Assembly (NCBI GenBank): GCA_039180865.1
Contig: JBCDCZ010000046.1
Location: forward strand, 1-20,373
DNA from: JBCDCU01 sp039180865
GTDB taxonomy: Bacteria; Pseudomonadota; Alphaproteobacteria; Rhizobiales; JACESI01
Direction: 5' to 3'
DNA: 20,373 nucleotides
Below the pieces are notes generated by a model that was not told where the DNA came from, ran no database searches, and was given only the letters and a program-made list of their open reading frames with translations. The position numbers and the translations under genes are program-made. Numbering within the stretch: position 1 is the first letter of the stretch; every line of letters starts with the position of its first letter. This document shows positions 14,128 through 20,373 of the stretch, in pieces.

Positions 14128-15330
14128 ATGTCTGAGCCAATAACGGAGAAGACCCATATTGTCTCGGTGCTTTCATCCCTTGACGATATAGACCGTGGGG
14201 ACTGGGACGCTTGTGCGCAAGCGGAAGCTCCCGGCTCAAATCCCTTTGTCTCCTACGATTTCCTGCACGCGCTTGAGAAATCAAAATCAGCCATCGCGGA
14301 GACAGGTTGGTATCCGCAACATCTGGTTCTACAGGATGATGCAGGTGACATTTCAGGTGTCGCGCCATGTTATCTTAAGAGCCACAGCCAGGGCGAATAT
14401 GTTTTCGACTATGGTTGGGCAGACGCGTTCGAGCGGGCAGGCGGGCGTTACTATCCTAAGCTTCAAATCGCCGTCCCGTTTACACCGGTGACGGGGCCGC
14501 GTCTTCTGGCAAGACCGGGCGATGCAGCCGATGAGAATCGCATGGTCCTCGCGAGTGCAGCGGCAGAACGGGCAAAAAACCTAGGCGCTTCATCGATACA
14601 TGTCACATTTACGAGTGAGGCGGAGGCAAATGCTCTCGCAGAACTCGGATACCTTCGTCGCACAGACCAACAATTCCACTTCGAGAACAATGGCTATGCG
14701 TCCTTTGACGATTTCCTCGCCGAGCTTGCATCGCGCAAACGCAAACAACTGAGAAAAGAACGTGCCCAGGCATTGGCGAACGACATCACCATTGAATGGG
14801 TGAGCGGATCGGACATCACTGAAGCGCATCTTGAGCGTTTCTATCTCTTCTACATGGATACCGGCTCACGCAAATGGGGTACGCCTTACCTCACCCGCCG
14901 GTTTTTTGACGAGATCGCCGAGACGATGGCCGACAAGATGGTCTTCATTTTTGCCAAACGGACGGGCAAAATCGTGGCCGGTGCCCTCAATATTGTCGGC
15001 GCTGATACGATTTTCGGACGCTACTGGGGGTGTGTGGAGGACCATCCGTTCCTCCACTTTGAGGTTTGCTATTATCAGGCGATCGACTATGCGATCGCGC
15101 ACAAACTCCGATACGTAGAAGCCGGAGCCCAGGGCGGTCACAAACTGCTTCGCGGGTATCTGCCGGTCACCACCCACTCTGCCCATTTCATCGTCAATCC
15201 GTCTTTCCGCAAGGCGGTCGCCGATTATCTGGTTCACGAACGGCGGCAAGTCGCCTATGAAAACGAACGGCTCGCTGAGCGCGCGCCCTTCAAGAAATGT
15301 GACGTCCCACAATCCGGCGACGAAGAGTAG
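14128..15330 (+). CDS. FemAB-like / GNAT-fold acyltransferase (DUF482, PF04339)
   Basis: Protein of 400 aa of the family annotated as 'peptidogalycan biosynthesis' or GNAT acyltransferase. It resembles FemAB enzymes that transfer aminoacyl or acyl groups, but no substrate is established. Typical segments are GSNPFVSYDFLHALEKS near the start, YVFDYGWADAFERAGGRYYPKLQ, VPFTPVTGPRLL, the RKRKQLRKERAQA helix, FYLFYMDTGSRKWGTPYLTR, and the ending VEAGAQGGHKLLRGYLPV. I choose ATG at 14128 (MSEPITEKTHIVS); the frame is open from GTG 14041 but those residues look like intergenic sequence. It is followed 10 bases later by the HIT gene, so both are probably cotranscribed. Confidence 0.88.
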   Translation: MSEPITEKTHIVSVLSSLDDIDRGDWDACAQAEAPGSNPFVSYDFLHALEKSKSAIAETGWYPQHLVLQDDAGDISGVAPCYLKSHSQGEYVFDYGWADAFERAGGRYYPKLQIAVPFTPVTGPRLLARPGDAADENRMVLASAAAERAKNLGASSIHVTFTSEAEANALAELGYLRRTDQQFHFENNGYASFDDFLAELASRKRKQLRKERAQALANDITIEWVSGSDITEAHLERFYLFYMDTGSRKWGTPYLTRRFFDEIAETMADKMVFIFAKRTGKIVAGALNIVGADTIFGRYWGCVEDHPFLHFEVCYYQAIDYAIAHKLRYVEAGAQGGHKLLRGYLPVTTHSAHFIVNPSFRKAVADYLVHERRQVAYENERLAERAPFKKCDVPQSGDEE

Positions 15331-15340
15331 GAGAACCCGC

Positions 15341-15769
15341 GTGTCAGAACCGACTTACGATCCCGACAATATCTTCGTGAAAATCATCGAAGGCACCATT
15401 CCATGCCACAAAGTCTACGAAGACGACGACACGCTCGTTTTCATGGACATTATGCCAGCGAGCCGCGGGCACTGCCTTGTTGTTCCGAAAGCTTCGGGCC
15501 GCAATCTCTTCGACTGTCCTGATGACGCCTTGATGAAGGCGATGATCGTCATGAAAAAAGTCGCGATTGCCGCCAGGAAGGCATTGAATGCTGATGGCAT
15601 AACCCTTCGTCAGAACAATGAGGCGGCGAGCGGTCAGGTCGTCTTCCATGCTCATTTTCACATCATGCCGCGCTATGAAGGCGAAGCGCTCATTCCGCAC
15701 AACCCCCATCAGGCCGATCACGCCGAACTCGCGGAGATCGCCGCTCAGATCGCTGCCGCGATTGACTGA
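15341..15769 (+). CDS. HIT (histidine triad) family nucleotide hydrolase/transferase
   Basis: Small enzyme of 142 aa of the HIT/HINT type, which cleaves nucleoside phosphoramidates or related nucleotides. The opening IFVKIIEGTIPCHKVYEDD, the DIMPASRGHCLVVPK strand and the triad HAHFHIMPR (His103, His105, His107) are all present. The start is GTG at 15341, with AGGAG about eight bases upstream and 10 bases after the FemAB-like stop. The 3' end overlaps the azlD 3' end by 25 bases in opposite orientation. Confidence 0.93.
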   Translation: MSEPTYDPDNIFVKIIEGTIPCHKVYEDDDTLVFMDIMPASRGHCLVVPKASGRNLFDCPDDALMKAMIVMKKVAIAARKALNADGITLRQNNEAASGQVVFHAHFHIMPRYEGEALIPHNPHQADHAELAEIAAQIAAAID

Positions 15770-16134
15770 GCTTTGAGAATTTGGCTGAAGAAAATAGCCC
15801 CGGCGAGAAGGACCGCCTCTCCTGCCAGGATGCCCCAGATGATGTGTCCGCGCCAAATCAGATAAGTCGCAAAGCCAACACCGAGCGCACTCAATCGCAC
15901 GACCAGCGGCACGTCAGCCAACGCACCTGAGGGAAACACAACAAGGTTGGCGATCAAAGCCGAGACGAGGGCAGTGGCAACCGCCTTCACCCATAATAGA
16001 ATCTCACTGTCTTCAGCAAGGCGCGCTGAAAACACGGCCCCCATCCAACGCCAAATCTGGGTCGGGATTGCGCCTGCAAGAATAATGAAAAGGAAGGGAT
16101 TCCAATCCTGAAAAGGGCTTGCAAGAAGGCTCAA
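15745..16134 (-). CDS. azlD: AzlD-type branched-chain amino acid exporter small subunit
   Basis: Small inner-membrane protein of 129 aa with four hydrophobic segments, matching the AzlD family. Visible family features are the first helix FLFIILAGAIPTQIWRWMG, the WVKAVATALVSALIANLVVF helix, and GVGFATYLIWRGHIIWGILAGEAVL near the end. AzlD works with AzlC to export branched-chain amino acids and analogues. The start is TTG at 16134, overlapping the azlC stop as TTGA, with GGGAGG upstream; no better start exists without losing the first helix. It is convergent with the HIT gene and overlaps its end. Confidence 0.85.
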   Translation of the reverse strand: MSLLASPFQDWNPFLFIILAGAIPTQIWRWMGAVFSARLAEDSEILLWVKAVATALVSALIANLVVFPSGALADVPLVVRLSALGVGFATYLIWRGHIIWGILAGEAVLLAGAIFFSQILKAQSIAAAI

Positions 16135-16886
16135 ACCCGCCTCCCCTTCCGGCGGTTATAGCGGGATATCAGATAGGCGACAGTCCCGCCGATCAGACCT
16201 GAAAACAGAAGAGCTGTTTCACTGTTCAGAACAAAAAACGCTGGCCCGAGAACAAGTCCCAACCCTATTGCCCAATACTCCGCAGGAACTCGTGACGCCT
16301 GGGTCATCGACACAAGGAAATAGATAGGTGTGAGAAAAAGCAGTCCCGCAGTGAGCGCGTCGGGAAGCGCCGTCACCAGCGTATGCGACACGCCCGTAAT
16401 GACCGTATTGACGATTGCAAGGGATACACCGAAGCCCAGAAAGAATGGAAGACGTGCATTGCGATCCATCTGAGGAAGCCGGTTCATGGCATAGACCCAG
16501 GCCGTAATCGCTATAAAGTTCGAGGCAAAGACCAAATGCCAGAGCTTGGTCTTTGGGCCGCGCATGACGGGGACAATGGACATCGTCATCGGCATGAGAC
16601 GCACCGAGGCGAGCGCAACGGCAAAGGCTGCGGCATAAAATGGCGCTTCCCCAAGAACAGATCCGACCACGACAACGGCACTTGGCAGCGCCCAGGTCGA
16701 TACTGCGAGCACCATCGTTTCTGTTACGGTCAGACCGGCCTCGCGGGCAAGCGCTCCAAAGCCCACGAAAGACATCATCAGAATGAAGGCGGGGATGGAG
16801 AACAGATTACGTGTGCCCCGAAAGAACCAGATGACACCTGGTGTCCGGCTCCCATTCGTCACATCCGCTTCCTGATTTTCCACCAT
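16131..16886 (-). CDS. azlC: AzlC-type branched-chain amino acid exporter large subunit
   Basis: Inner-membrane protein of 251 aa with about six to seven hydrophobic segments. AzlC-family features are PAFILMMSFVGFGALAREAG near the start, WALPSAVVVVGSVLGEA, VALASVRLMPMTMSIVPVMRG, and PIYFLVSMTQASRVPAEYWA. It is translated before azlD and overlaps it by four bases, the usual AzlCD pairing for export of leucine, isoleucine, valine and analogues. The ATG at 16886 has only a weak ribosome site. An 11-bp tandem repeat lies 47-78 bases upstream. The regulator is not evident in the window. Confidence 0.88.
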   Translation of the reverse strand: MVENQEADVTNGSRTPGVIWFFRGTRNLFSIPAFILMMSFVGFGALAREAGLTVTETMVLAVSTWALPSAVVVVGSVLGEAPFYAAAFAVALASVRLMPMTMSIVPVMRGPKTKLWHLVFASNFIAITAWVYAMNRLPQMDRNARLPFFLGFGVSLAIVNTVITGVSHTLVTALPDALTAGLLFLTPIYFLVSMTQASRVPAEYWAIGLGLVLGPAFFVLNSETALLFSGLIGGTVAYLISRYNRRKGRRV

Positions 16887-16932
16887 TCCGTGAAACGCCC
16901 GGTTTAAGCGCCCTCGCCTGCCTACCGACTAT

Positions 16933-16964
16933 CCAATCCGGCCCCAATCCGGCCCCAATCCGGC
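16933..16964 (-). repeat. Three-copy 11-bp tandem repeat upstream of azlC
   Basis: The unit CCAATCCGGCC occurs at 16933-16943 and 16944-16954, with a third copy lacking only its last base at 16955-16964. It lies between the clpA terminator and the azlC start, where azlC transcription would begin. It could be slipped-strand sequence that varies in copy number, or repeated binding sites. No function can be shown from sequence. Confidence 0.8.
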
Positions 16965-16977
16965 TTCGATGCCAAAA

Positions 16978-17006
16978 GAAAGAGCCGCGCAATGCGCGGC
17001 TCTTTC
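16978..17006 (-). terminator. Rho-independent terminator of clpA
   Basis: A perfect 13-bp stem (GAAAGAGCCGCGC at 16978-16990 with its complement at 16994-17006) and a three-base loop. On the - strand it is followed by TTTT. It lies 28 bases past the clpA stop and separates clpA from azlC. Confidence 0.9.
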
Positions 17007-17033
17007 CATCTCAAACGGCTTTTAGAAAGCGCG

Positions 17034-19478
17034 TCAATCGGTTTTGAGCGGTACCTTCGGCACCGGGCTGCCGCCATCACCCTTCTTGCCTTTCGGGGCG
17101 GGTGCGGCTTTTTTCGCACGCGGTGCCGCAGCTTTCTTAGGCTTGGCGCGGGGCTTCTTGGCCTTGACGGGTTCTCTCTTCGGTTTGACCGGCTGATCTT
17201 CCACCGATTCCAAAAGGAGCCCTGAACCGCCCTCTTCCATGTGCTCAACCGTCACACGGACGATCCCACCGCTCTTGAGTTTGCCGAACAGGACTTCATC
17301 AGCCAATGGTTTCTTGATGTGCTCCTGGATCACACGGGAAAGCGGCCTGGCCCCCATGAACTCGTCATAGCCTTTGTCAGCAAGCCATTCGACGGCCTCA
17401 TCCGTCAGTTCAAACGTAACACCACGCTCTGAAAGCTGGGTTTCGAGCTGGATAACGAACTTGCGGACCACCTCGTGGATAACCGGTTTTGGCAGAGCAC
17501 CGAAGGAAATCGTCGCATCAAGTCGGTTGCGGAACTCCGGCGTAAACAGCTTGTTGATCGCTTCCTCGTCGTCGCCTTCCCGCTTCGAACGGCCGAAACC
17601 GATAGCAGCCTTTTGCATGTCAGCGGCACCGGCATTCGTGGTCATGATCAAGATCACATTGCGGAAGTCGACCGCTTTACCATTGTGGTCAGTCAGTTTC
17701 CCATGATCCATCACCTGAAGCAGAATGTTGTAGAGGTCCGGATGAGCCTTTTCGATCTCATCAAGGAGCAGCACACAATGGGGATGCTGATCGACACCGT
17801 CCGTCAGAAGACCGCCCTGATCGAACCCGACATATCCTGGAGGCGCACCAATCAAACGCGAGATGGTGTGGCGCTCCATGTATTCCGACATATCGAAGCG
17901 AAGAAGCTCGACACCGAGCGCGCTCGCCAGCTGACGCGCTACTTCCGTCTTACCGACCCCTGTCGGCCCTGAGAACAGGTAATTACCGATAGGCTTCTCA
18001 GGTTCACGCAAGCCGGCCCGCGACAGTTTGATCGCAGACGTCAGCGCCGTAATCGCCGCATCCTGACCATAGACCACACGCTTCAAATTGCTCTCAAGGT
18101 TTTCGAGAACCTCGGCATCGTCCTTGGAAACCGTTTTCGGCGGAATACGGGCCATTGTGGCAATCGTCGCCTCGATTTCTTTCACGCTGATTGTTTTCTT
18201 GCGCTTCGACTTAAGGAGCAATTGCTGACTTGCACCCGTTTCATCGATGACGTCGATTGCCTTATCCGGAAGCTTGCGGTCGCCGATATATTTCGCAGAA
18301 AGCTCAACTGCAGAACGGATAGCATCGTTGGTGTATCTAACGTCGTGATATTCCTCATAATAGGGCTTGAGGCCTTTCAGAATATCAATCGCATCCGGAA
18401 TTGTCGGCTCATTCACGTCGATCTTCTGGAACCGGCGAACAAGCGCGCGGTCTTTTTCGAAGAACTGCCGGTACTCTTTGTAGGTTGTCGATCCAATACA
18501 GCGGATCGTTCCAGACGCCAGAGCCGGTTTAAGCAAATTGGAAGCATCCATCGCGCCGCCAGACGTGGCACCGGCGCCGATAACGGTGTGGATCTCGTCG
18601 ATGAACATGATCGCACCAGGATATTCCTCGATCTCTTTCACGACCTGTTTCAGGCGCTCTTCGAAATCACCGCGGTAGCGTGTACCTGCAAGCAAAGTTC
18701 CCATGTCCAAGGAGAAGATCGTTGCGTCATTGAGAACTTCCGGGACGTCCTTGTCGACGATCCGCTTGGCAAGACCCTCGGCTATTGCGGTTTTGCCCAC
18801 ACCGGGATCACCGACAAAAAGCGGATTGTTCTTTTGACGGCGGCAGAGAACCTGGATCGTTCTGGAAATTTCTTTGTCACGACCGATCAGCGGATCGATT
18901 TTACCGATCGTGGCCTTCTGATTGAGATTGACGCAATACGCTTCCAGCGCGTCGGCCTTCTTGGTCTCGGCATCGCCCGCTTCAGTGCTGACATCTTCTT
19001 CTTCCGCACCACGAACCGGCTTCGGATCAGACATGCCCGACCGTTTGGCAATGCCATGACTGATGTAGTTCACCGCATCATAACGGGTCATATTCTGTTC
19101 TTGCAGGAAGTATGCCGCATGGCTCTCCCGCTCAGCGAAGATCGCGACCAGAACATTTGCACCGGTGACTTCATCCCGACCCGAGGATTGGACGTGGATA
19201 ACCGCTCGCTGGATGACCCTTTGGAAACCGGCGGTGGGTTTTGAATCATCATCAAAGCTCGTCACGAGATTCGAAAGTTCATTGTTGACGTAATCGGTCA
19301 GATCATCACGCAGCTTGTCCAAATTGACGTTGGAAGCCTGCATCACCGCCGCTGCATCCTTATCGTCAATGAGAGCCAATAAGAGGTGTTCAAGCGTAGC
19401 GTATTCCTGCCCACGCTCGTTGGCGTAGGTCAGCGCCTGATGGAGGGCTTTTTCAAGAGACCGCGAAAATGATGGCAA
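17034..19478 (-). CDS. clpA: ATP-dependent Clp protease ATP-binding subunit ClpA
   Basis: Hexameric AAA+ unfoldase that feeds substrates to ClpP and accepts N-degron substrates from ClpS. The protein is 814 aa. The Clp N domain covers about residues 1-145 (SRSLEKALHQALTYANE). AAA1 has Walker A GDPGVGKT at 223-230 and Walker B MFIDEIH. AAA2 has GPTGVGKT near 503 and LLLDEIEKAHPD. The ClpP-docking IGF tripeptide is near 625 (KAAIGFGRSK), and the C-terminal small domain follows (FMGARPLSRVIQEHIKKPL). The last 50 or so residues form an unusual Lys/Ala/Pro-rich tail. The start is TTG at 19478, with AGGA about seven bases upstream; this N-terminus matches rhizobial ClpA. It lies 87 bases after clpS and is probably cotranscribed with it. 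Confidence 0.96.
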   Translation of the reverse strand: MPSFSRSLEKALHQALTYANERGQEYATLEHLLLALIDDKDAAAVMQASNVNLDKLRDDLTDYVNNELSNLVTSFDDDSKPTAGFQRVIQRAVIHVQSSGRDEVTGANVLVAIFAERESHAAYFLQEQNMTRYDAVNYISHGIAKRSGMSDPKPVRGAEEEDVSTEAGDAETKKADALEAYCVNLNQKATIGKIDPLIGRDKEISRTIQVLCRRQKNNPLFVGDPGVGKTAIAEGLAKRIVDKDVPEVLNDATIFSLDMGTLLAGTRYRGDFEERLKQVVKEIEEYPGAIMFIDEIHTVIGAGATSGGAMDASNLLKPALASGTIRCIGSTTYKEYRQFFEKDRALVRRFQKIDVNEPTIPDAIDILKGLKPYYEEYHDVRYTNDAIRSAVELSAKYIGDRKLPDKAIDVIDETGASQQLLLKSKRKKTISVKEIEATIATMARIPPKTVSKDDAEVLENLESNLKRVVYGQDAAITALTSAIKLSRAGLREPEKPIGNYLFSGPTGVGKTEVARQLASALGVELLRFDMSEYMERHTISRLIGAPPGYVGFDQGGLLTDGVDQHPHCVLLLDEIEKAHPDLYNILLQVMDHGKLTDHNGKAVDFRNVILIMTTNAGAADMQKAAIGFGRSKREGDDEEAINKLFTPEFRNRLDATISFGALPKPVIHEVVRKFVIQLETQLSERGVTFELTDEAVEWLADKGYDEFMGARPLSRVIQEHIKKPLADEVLFGKLKSGGIVRVTVEHMEEGGSGLLLESVEDQPVKPKREPVKAKKPRAKPKKAAAPRAKKAAPAPKGKKGDGGSPVPKVPLKTD

Positions 19479-19565
19479 TGGGAGATCCTCGCTCGTTCAT
19501 CGGTTTCGGTTCGTTTGTGTCAACAACAGGTCCGTTGGAAATCGTGTCGTTTAGTGCTCTTTCAT

Positions 19566-19925
19566 TCAGTTTTTTTCCATTACGCACTGCAATGGATGTT
19601 GATTCTTTCGAGCAAAATCCATCACTTGCGTAACCTTCGTCTCCGCGACCTCATAGGTAAAGACGCCGCATTGACCCACCCCCGAATTGTGGACGTGAAG
19701 CATGATTTGTGTCGCTTCCTCGCGCGATTTCTGGAAGAAGCGCTCCAACACGTGCACCACGAATTCCATGGGGGTGTAATCGTCATTCAAGAGCAAGACT
19801 CGATAAAGGCTCGGCCTCTTGAGCGTTGTCTTGGTGCGCGTAATAACGCCGGTTCCGGCGTCACCCCCGTCATCGGAACCATCTCTGTTCGCGCCTGATA
19901 AGCGAATAGTCTCGTCTCCGACCAT
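19566..19925 (-). CDS. clpS: ClpS adaptor for N-degron substrates
   Basis: Small adaptor that delivers proteins with bulky N-terminal residues to ClpA. The binding pocket is intact: LLLNDDYTPMEFVVHVLERFF with Asn47, Asp48, Asp49 and the Met53 gatekeeper, and His79 in MLHVHNSGVG, the equivalent of the E. coli pocket His. The ClpA-facing helices follow, ending GVFTYEVAETKVTQVMDFARKNQHPLQCV. The flexible N-terminus includes TGTGVITRTK, typical of rhizobial ClpS. I choose ATG at 19925 (119 aa), with AAGGG at long spacing. In-frame ATGs at 19979 and 19982 would add about 19 residues, but neither has a convincing ribosome site. The start is therefore less certain than the identity. Confidence 0.94.
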   Translation of the reverse strand: MVGDETIRLSGANRDGSDDGGDAGTGVITRTKTTLKRPSLYRVLLLNDDYTPMEFVVHVLERFFQKSREEATQIMLHVHNSGVGQCGVFTYEVAETKVTQVMDFARKNQHPLQCVMEKN

Positions 19926-20304
19926 TACAATGTAACCCTTAAGCAAGGCGGCCTTGAGGGCCCCATCACCTCGGCTCATCATGAGTTAAAGGTAGGTCAT
20001 TCCCAGAACAGAAACAACCGACGTCGCAAAGCTGTGCTCAAAAAAGTTCGCCCGCCCAGAAACTGAGCGAAGCCCACCAATTCGTGCTCAATTTAGCAGC
20101 AACGGCACTACCAAGTGGGCGTTGGAAAGATTAATTCAAGCCCTTTGCGTAAGAAGGCGACGACCTTCTTTGAACCGCGCGCGATTGCCGGAATGAAAAG
20201 AGCCGACGTCACAACGAAAAAAAGCCCCGCCGTGTTTCAGGCGGGACTTCATTCAGAACTGCGCAATTGGGAGGAGAGAGCACGCAGTACTGGATATCAA
20301 ACGC
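19926..20304. other. Gene-poor region between the phasin end and clpS
   Basis: No gene I can support is present. It must hold the clpS promoter on the - strand, but no convincing -35/-10 pair was seen. The one clear element is the terminator at 20217-20247. An 80-codon open frame on + (20115-20357) crosses that terminator and the phasin 3' end and looks like chance. Confidence 0.6.
20217..20247 (-). terminator. Rho-independent terminator of the phasin-like gene
   Basis: CCCGCC (20226-20231) pairs with GGCGGG (20240-20245) around an eight-base loop, with a further G-C pair outside. On the - strand it is followed by seven T (A-run at 20217-20223). It lies about 57 bases after the phasin-like stop. 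Confidence 0.85.
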
Positions 20305-20373
20305 TTACTTGGAAACTTTTGAGAAAGCTTCTTCGAAAGGCTTGTAAACTTCTTTAGCCATTTCAGCGTACAT
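20305..20373 (-). CDS. Probable phasin, C-terminal 22 codons only
   Basis: Only the 3' end is inside the window; the frame is open to the edge. The visible tail is MYAEMAKEVYKPFEEA then FSKVSK and stop TAA. The amphipathic KPFEEAFSK ending resembles phasins, the granule-associated proteins of polyhydroxyalkanoate storage. Phasin-family genes next to clpS are known in Rhizobiales, which supports the call. The edge ATG may be an internal Met. With 22 residues visible the identification is tentative. Confidence 0.55.
   Translation of the reverse strand: MYAEMAKEVYKPFEEAFSKVSK

Noticed and set aside
18222..19244. 340-codon open frame on + opposite clpA
   Set aside because: Lies wholly antisense to the conserved AAA1 region of clpA; the composition is that of a mirrored coding sequence and it matches no family I know.
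20115..20357. 80-codon open frame on + at the right edge
   Set aside because: Crosses a strong - strand terminator and the phasin-like 3' end; no ribosome site or recognisable family.
1..20373. Search for mobile elements, prophage, CRISPR, toxin-antitoxin or defence genes
   Set aside because: No transposase, integrase, long terminal inverted repeats, regularly spaced repeats or known defence motifs were seen. The tRNA-Pro has no integrase or repeated 3' end beside it, so there is no sign of an integrated island.

Overview
The window looks like the chromosome of an alphaproteobacterium, most likely Hyphomicrobiales (Rhizobiales) or a close relative. The evidence is gene content and order. The run Cbp3-type chaperone / DUF177 / plsX / fabH / ihfA / MerR beside tRNA-Pro is an alphaproteobacterial arrangement, as is RidA / FemAB-like / HIT / azlCD / clpA / clpS / phasin. 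EipB (DUF1849) and a DinB with an N-terminal zinc ribbon are also typical of the class. There is no rRNA, transposase, integrase, CRISPR array or phage gene. The window reads as ordinary core genome with an exopolysaccharide locus at its left edge.

Left (1-3650, + strand): three surface-polysaccharide genes. These are a small outer-membrane export lipoprotein (Poly_export + SLBB), a polyprenyl-phosphate sugar-1-phosphate transferase that starts the repeat unit, and a polytopic O-antigen-ligase/Wzy-type protein. They end at a strong hairpin that probably terminates transcription from both sides. Next (3758-5149), a peroxiredoxin-like gene and an AraC-family regulator diverge across a short region holding an interrupted palindrome, a candidate operator. 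A tRNA-Pro(GGG) with a good sigma70-type promoter follows.

Middle (5381-10480, - strand): a run read from the Cbp3-type ubiquinol-cytochrome c chaperone through DUF177/YceD (ATGA overlap), plsX, fabH (TTGA overlap), ihfA and a MerR-type regulator. It joins fatty acid and phospholipid initiation to nucleoid and regulatory proteins. The MerR protein is unusually long because of a Pro/Ala/Ser/Val-rich linker.

Right (10727-20373): bamE and dinB lie together on the + strand. dinB meets eipB tail to tail, and both use the same TCATGA palindrome as Ser-stop. A RidA-family protein, a FemAB-like (DUF482) acyltransferase and a HIT hydrolase follow on +. On - are azlC-azlD (branched-chain amino acid exporter), clpS-clpA (N-degron adaptor and Clp unfoldase) with a textbook terminator, and the last codons of a probable phasin.

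I found no clear undescribed system. The points most worth a second look are the MerR linker, the candidate operator between the peroxiredoxin and AraC genes, the palindromes between the chaperone and bamE, the 11-bp tandem repeat upstream of azlC, the ClpA basic tail, and the clustered TTG starts with tight gene overlaps.
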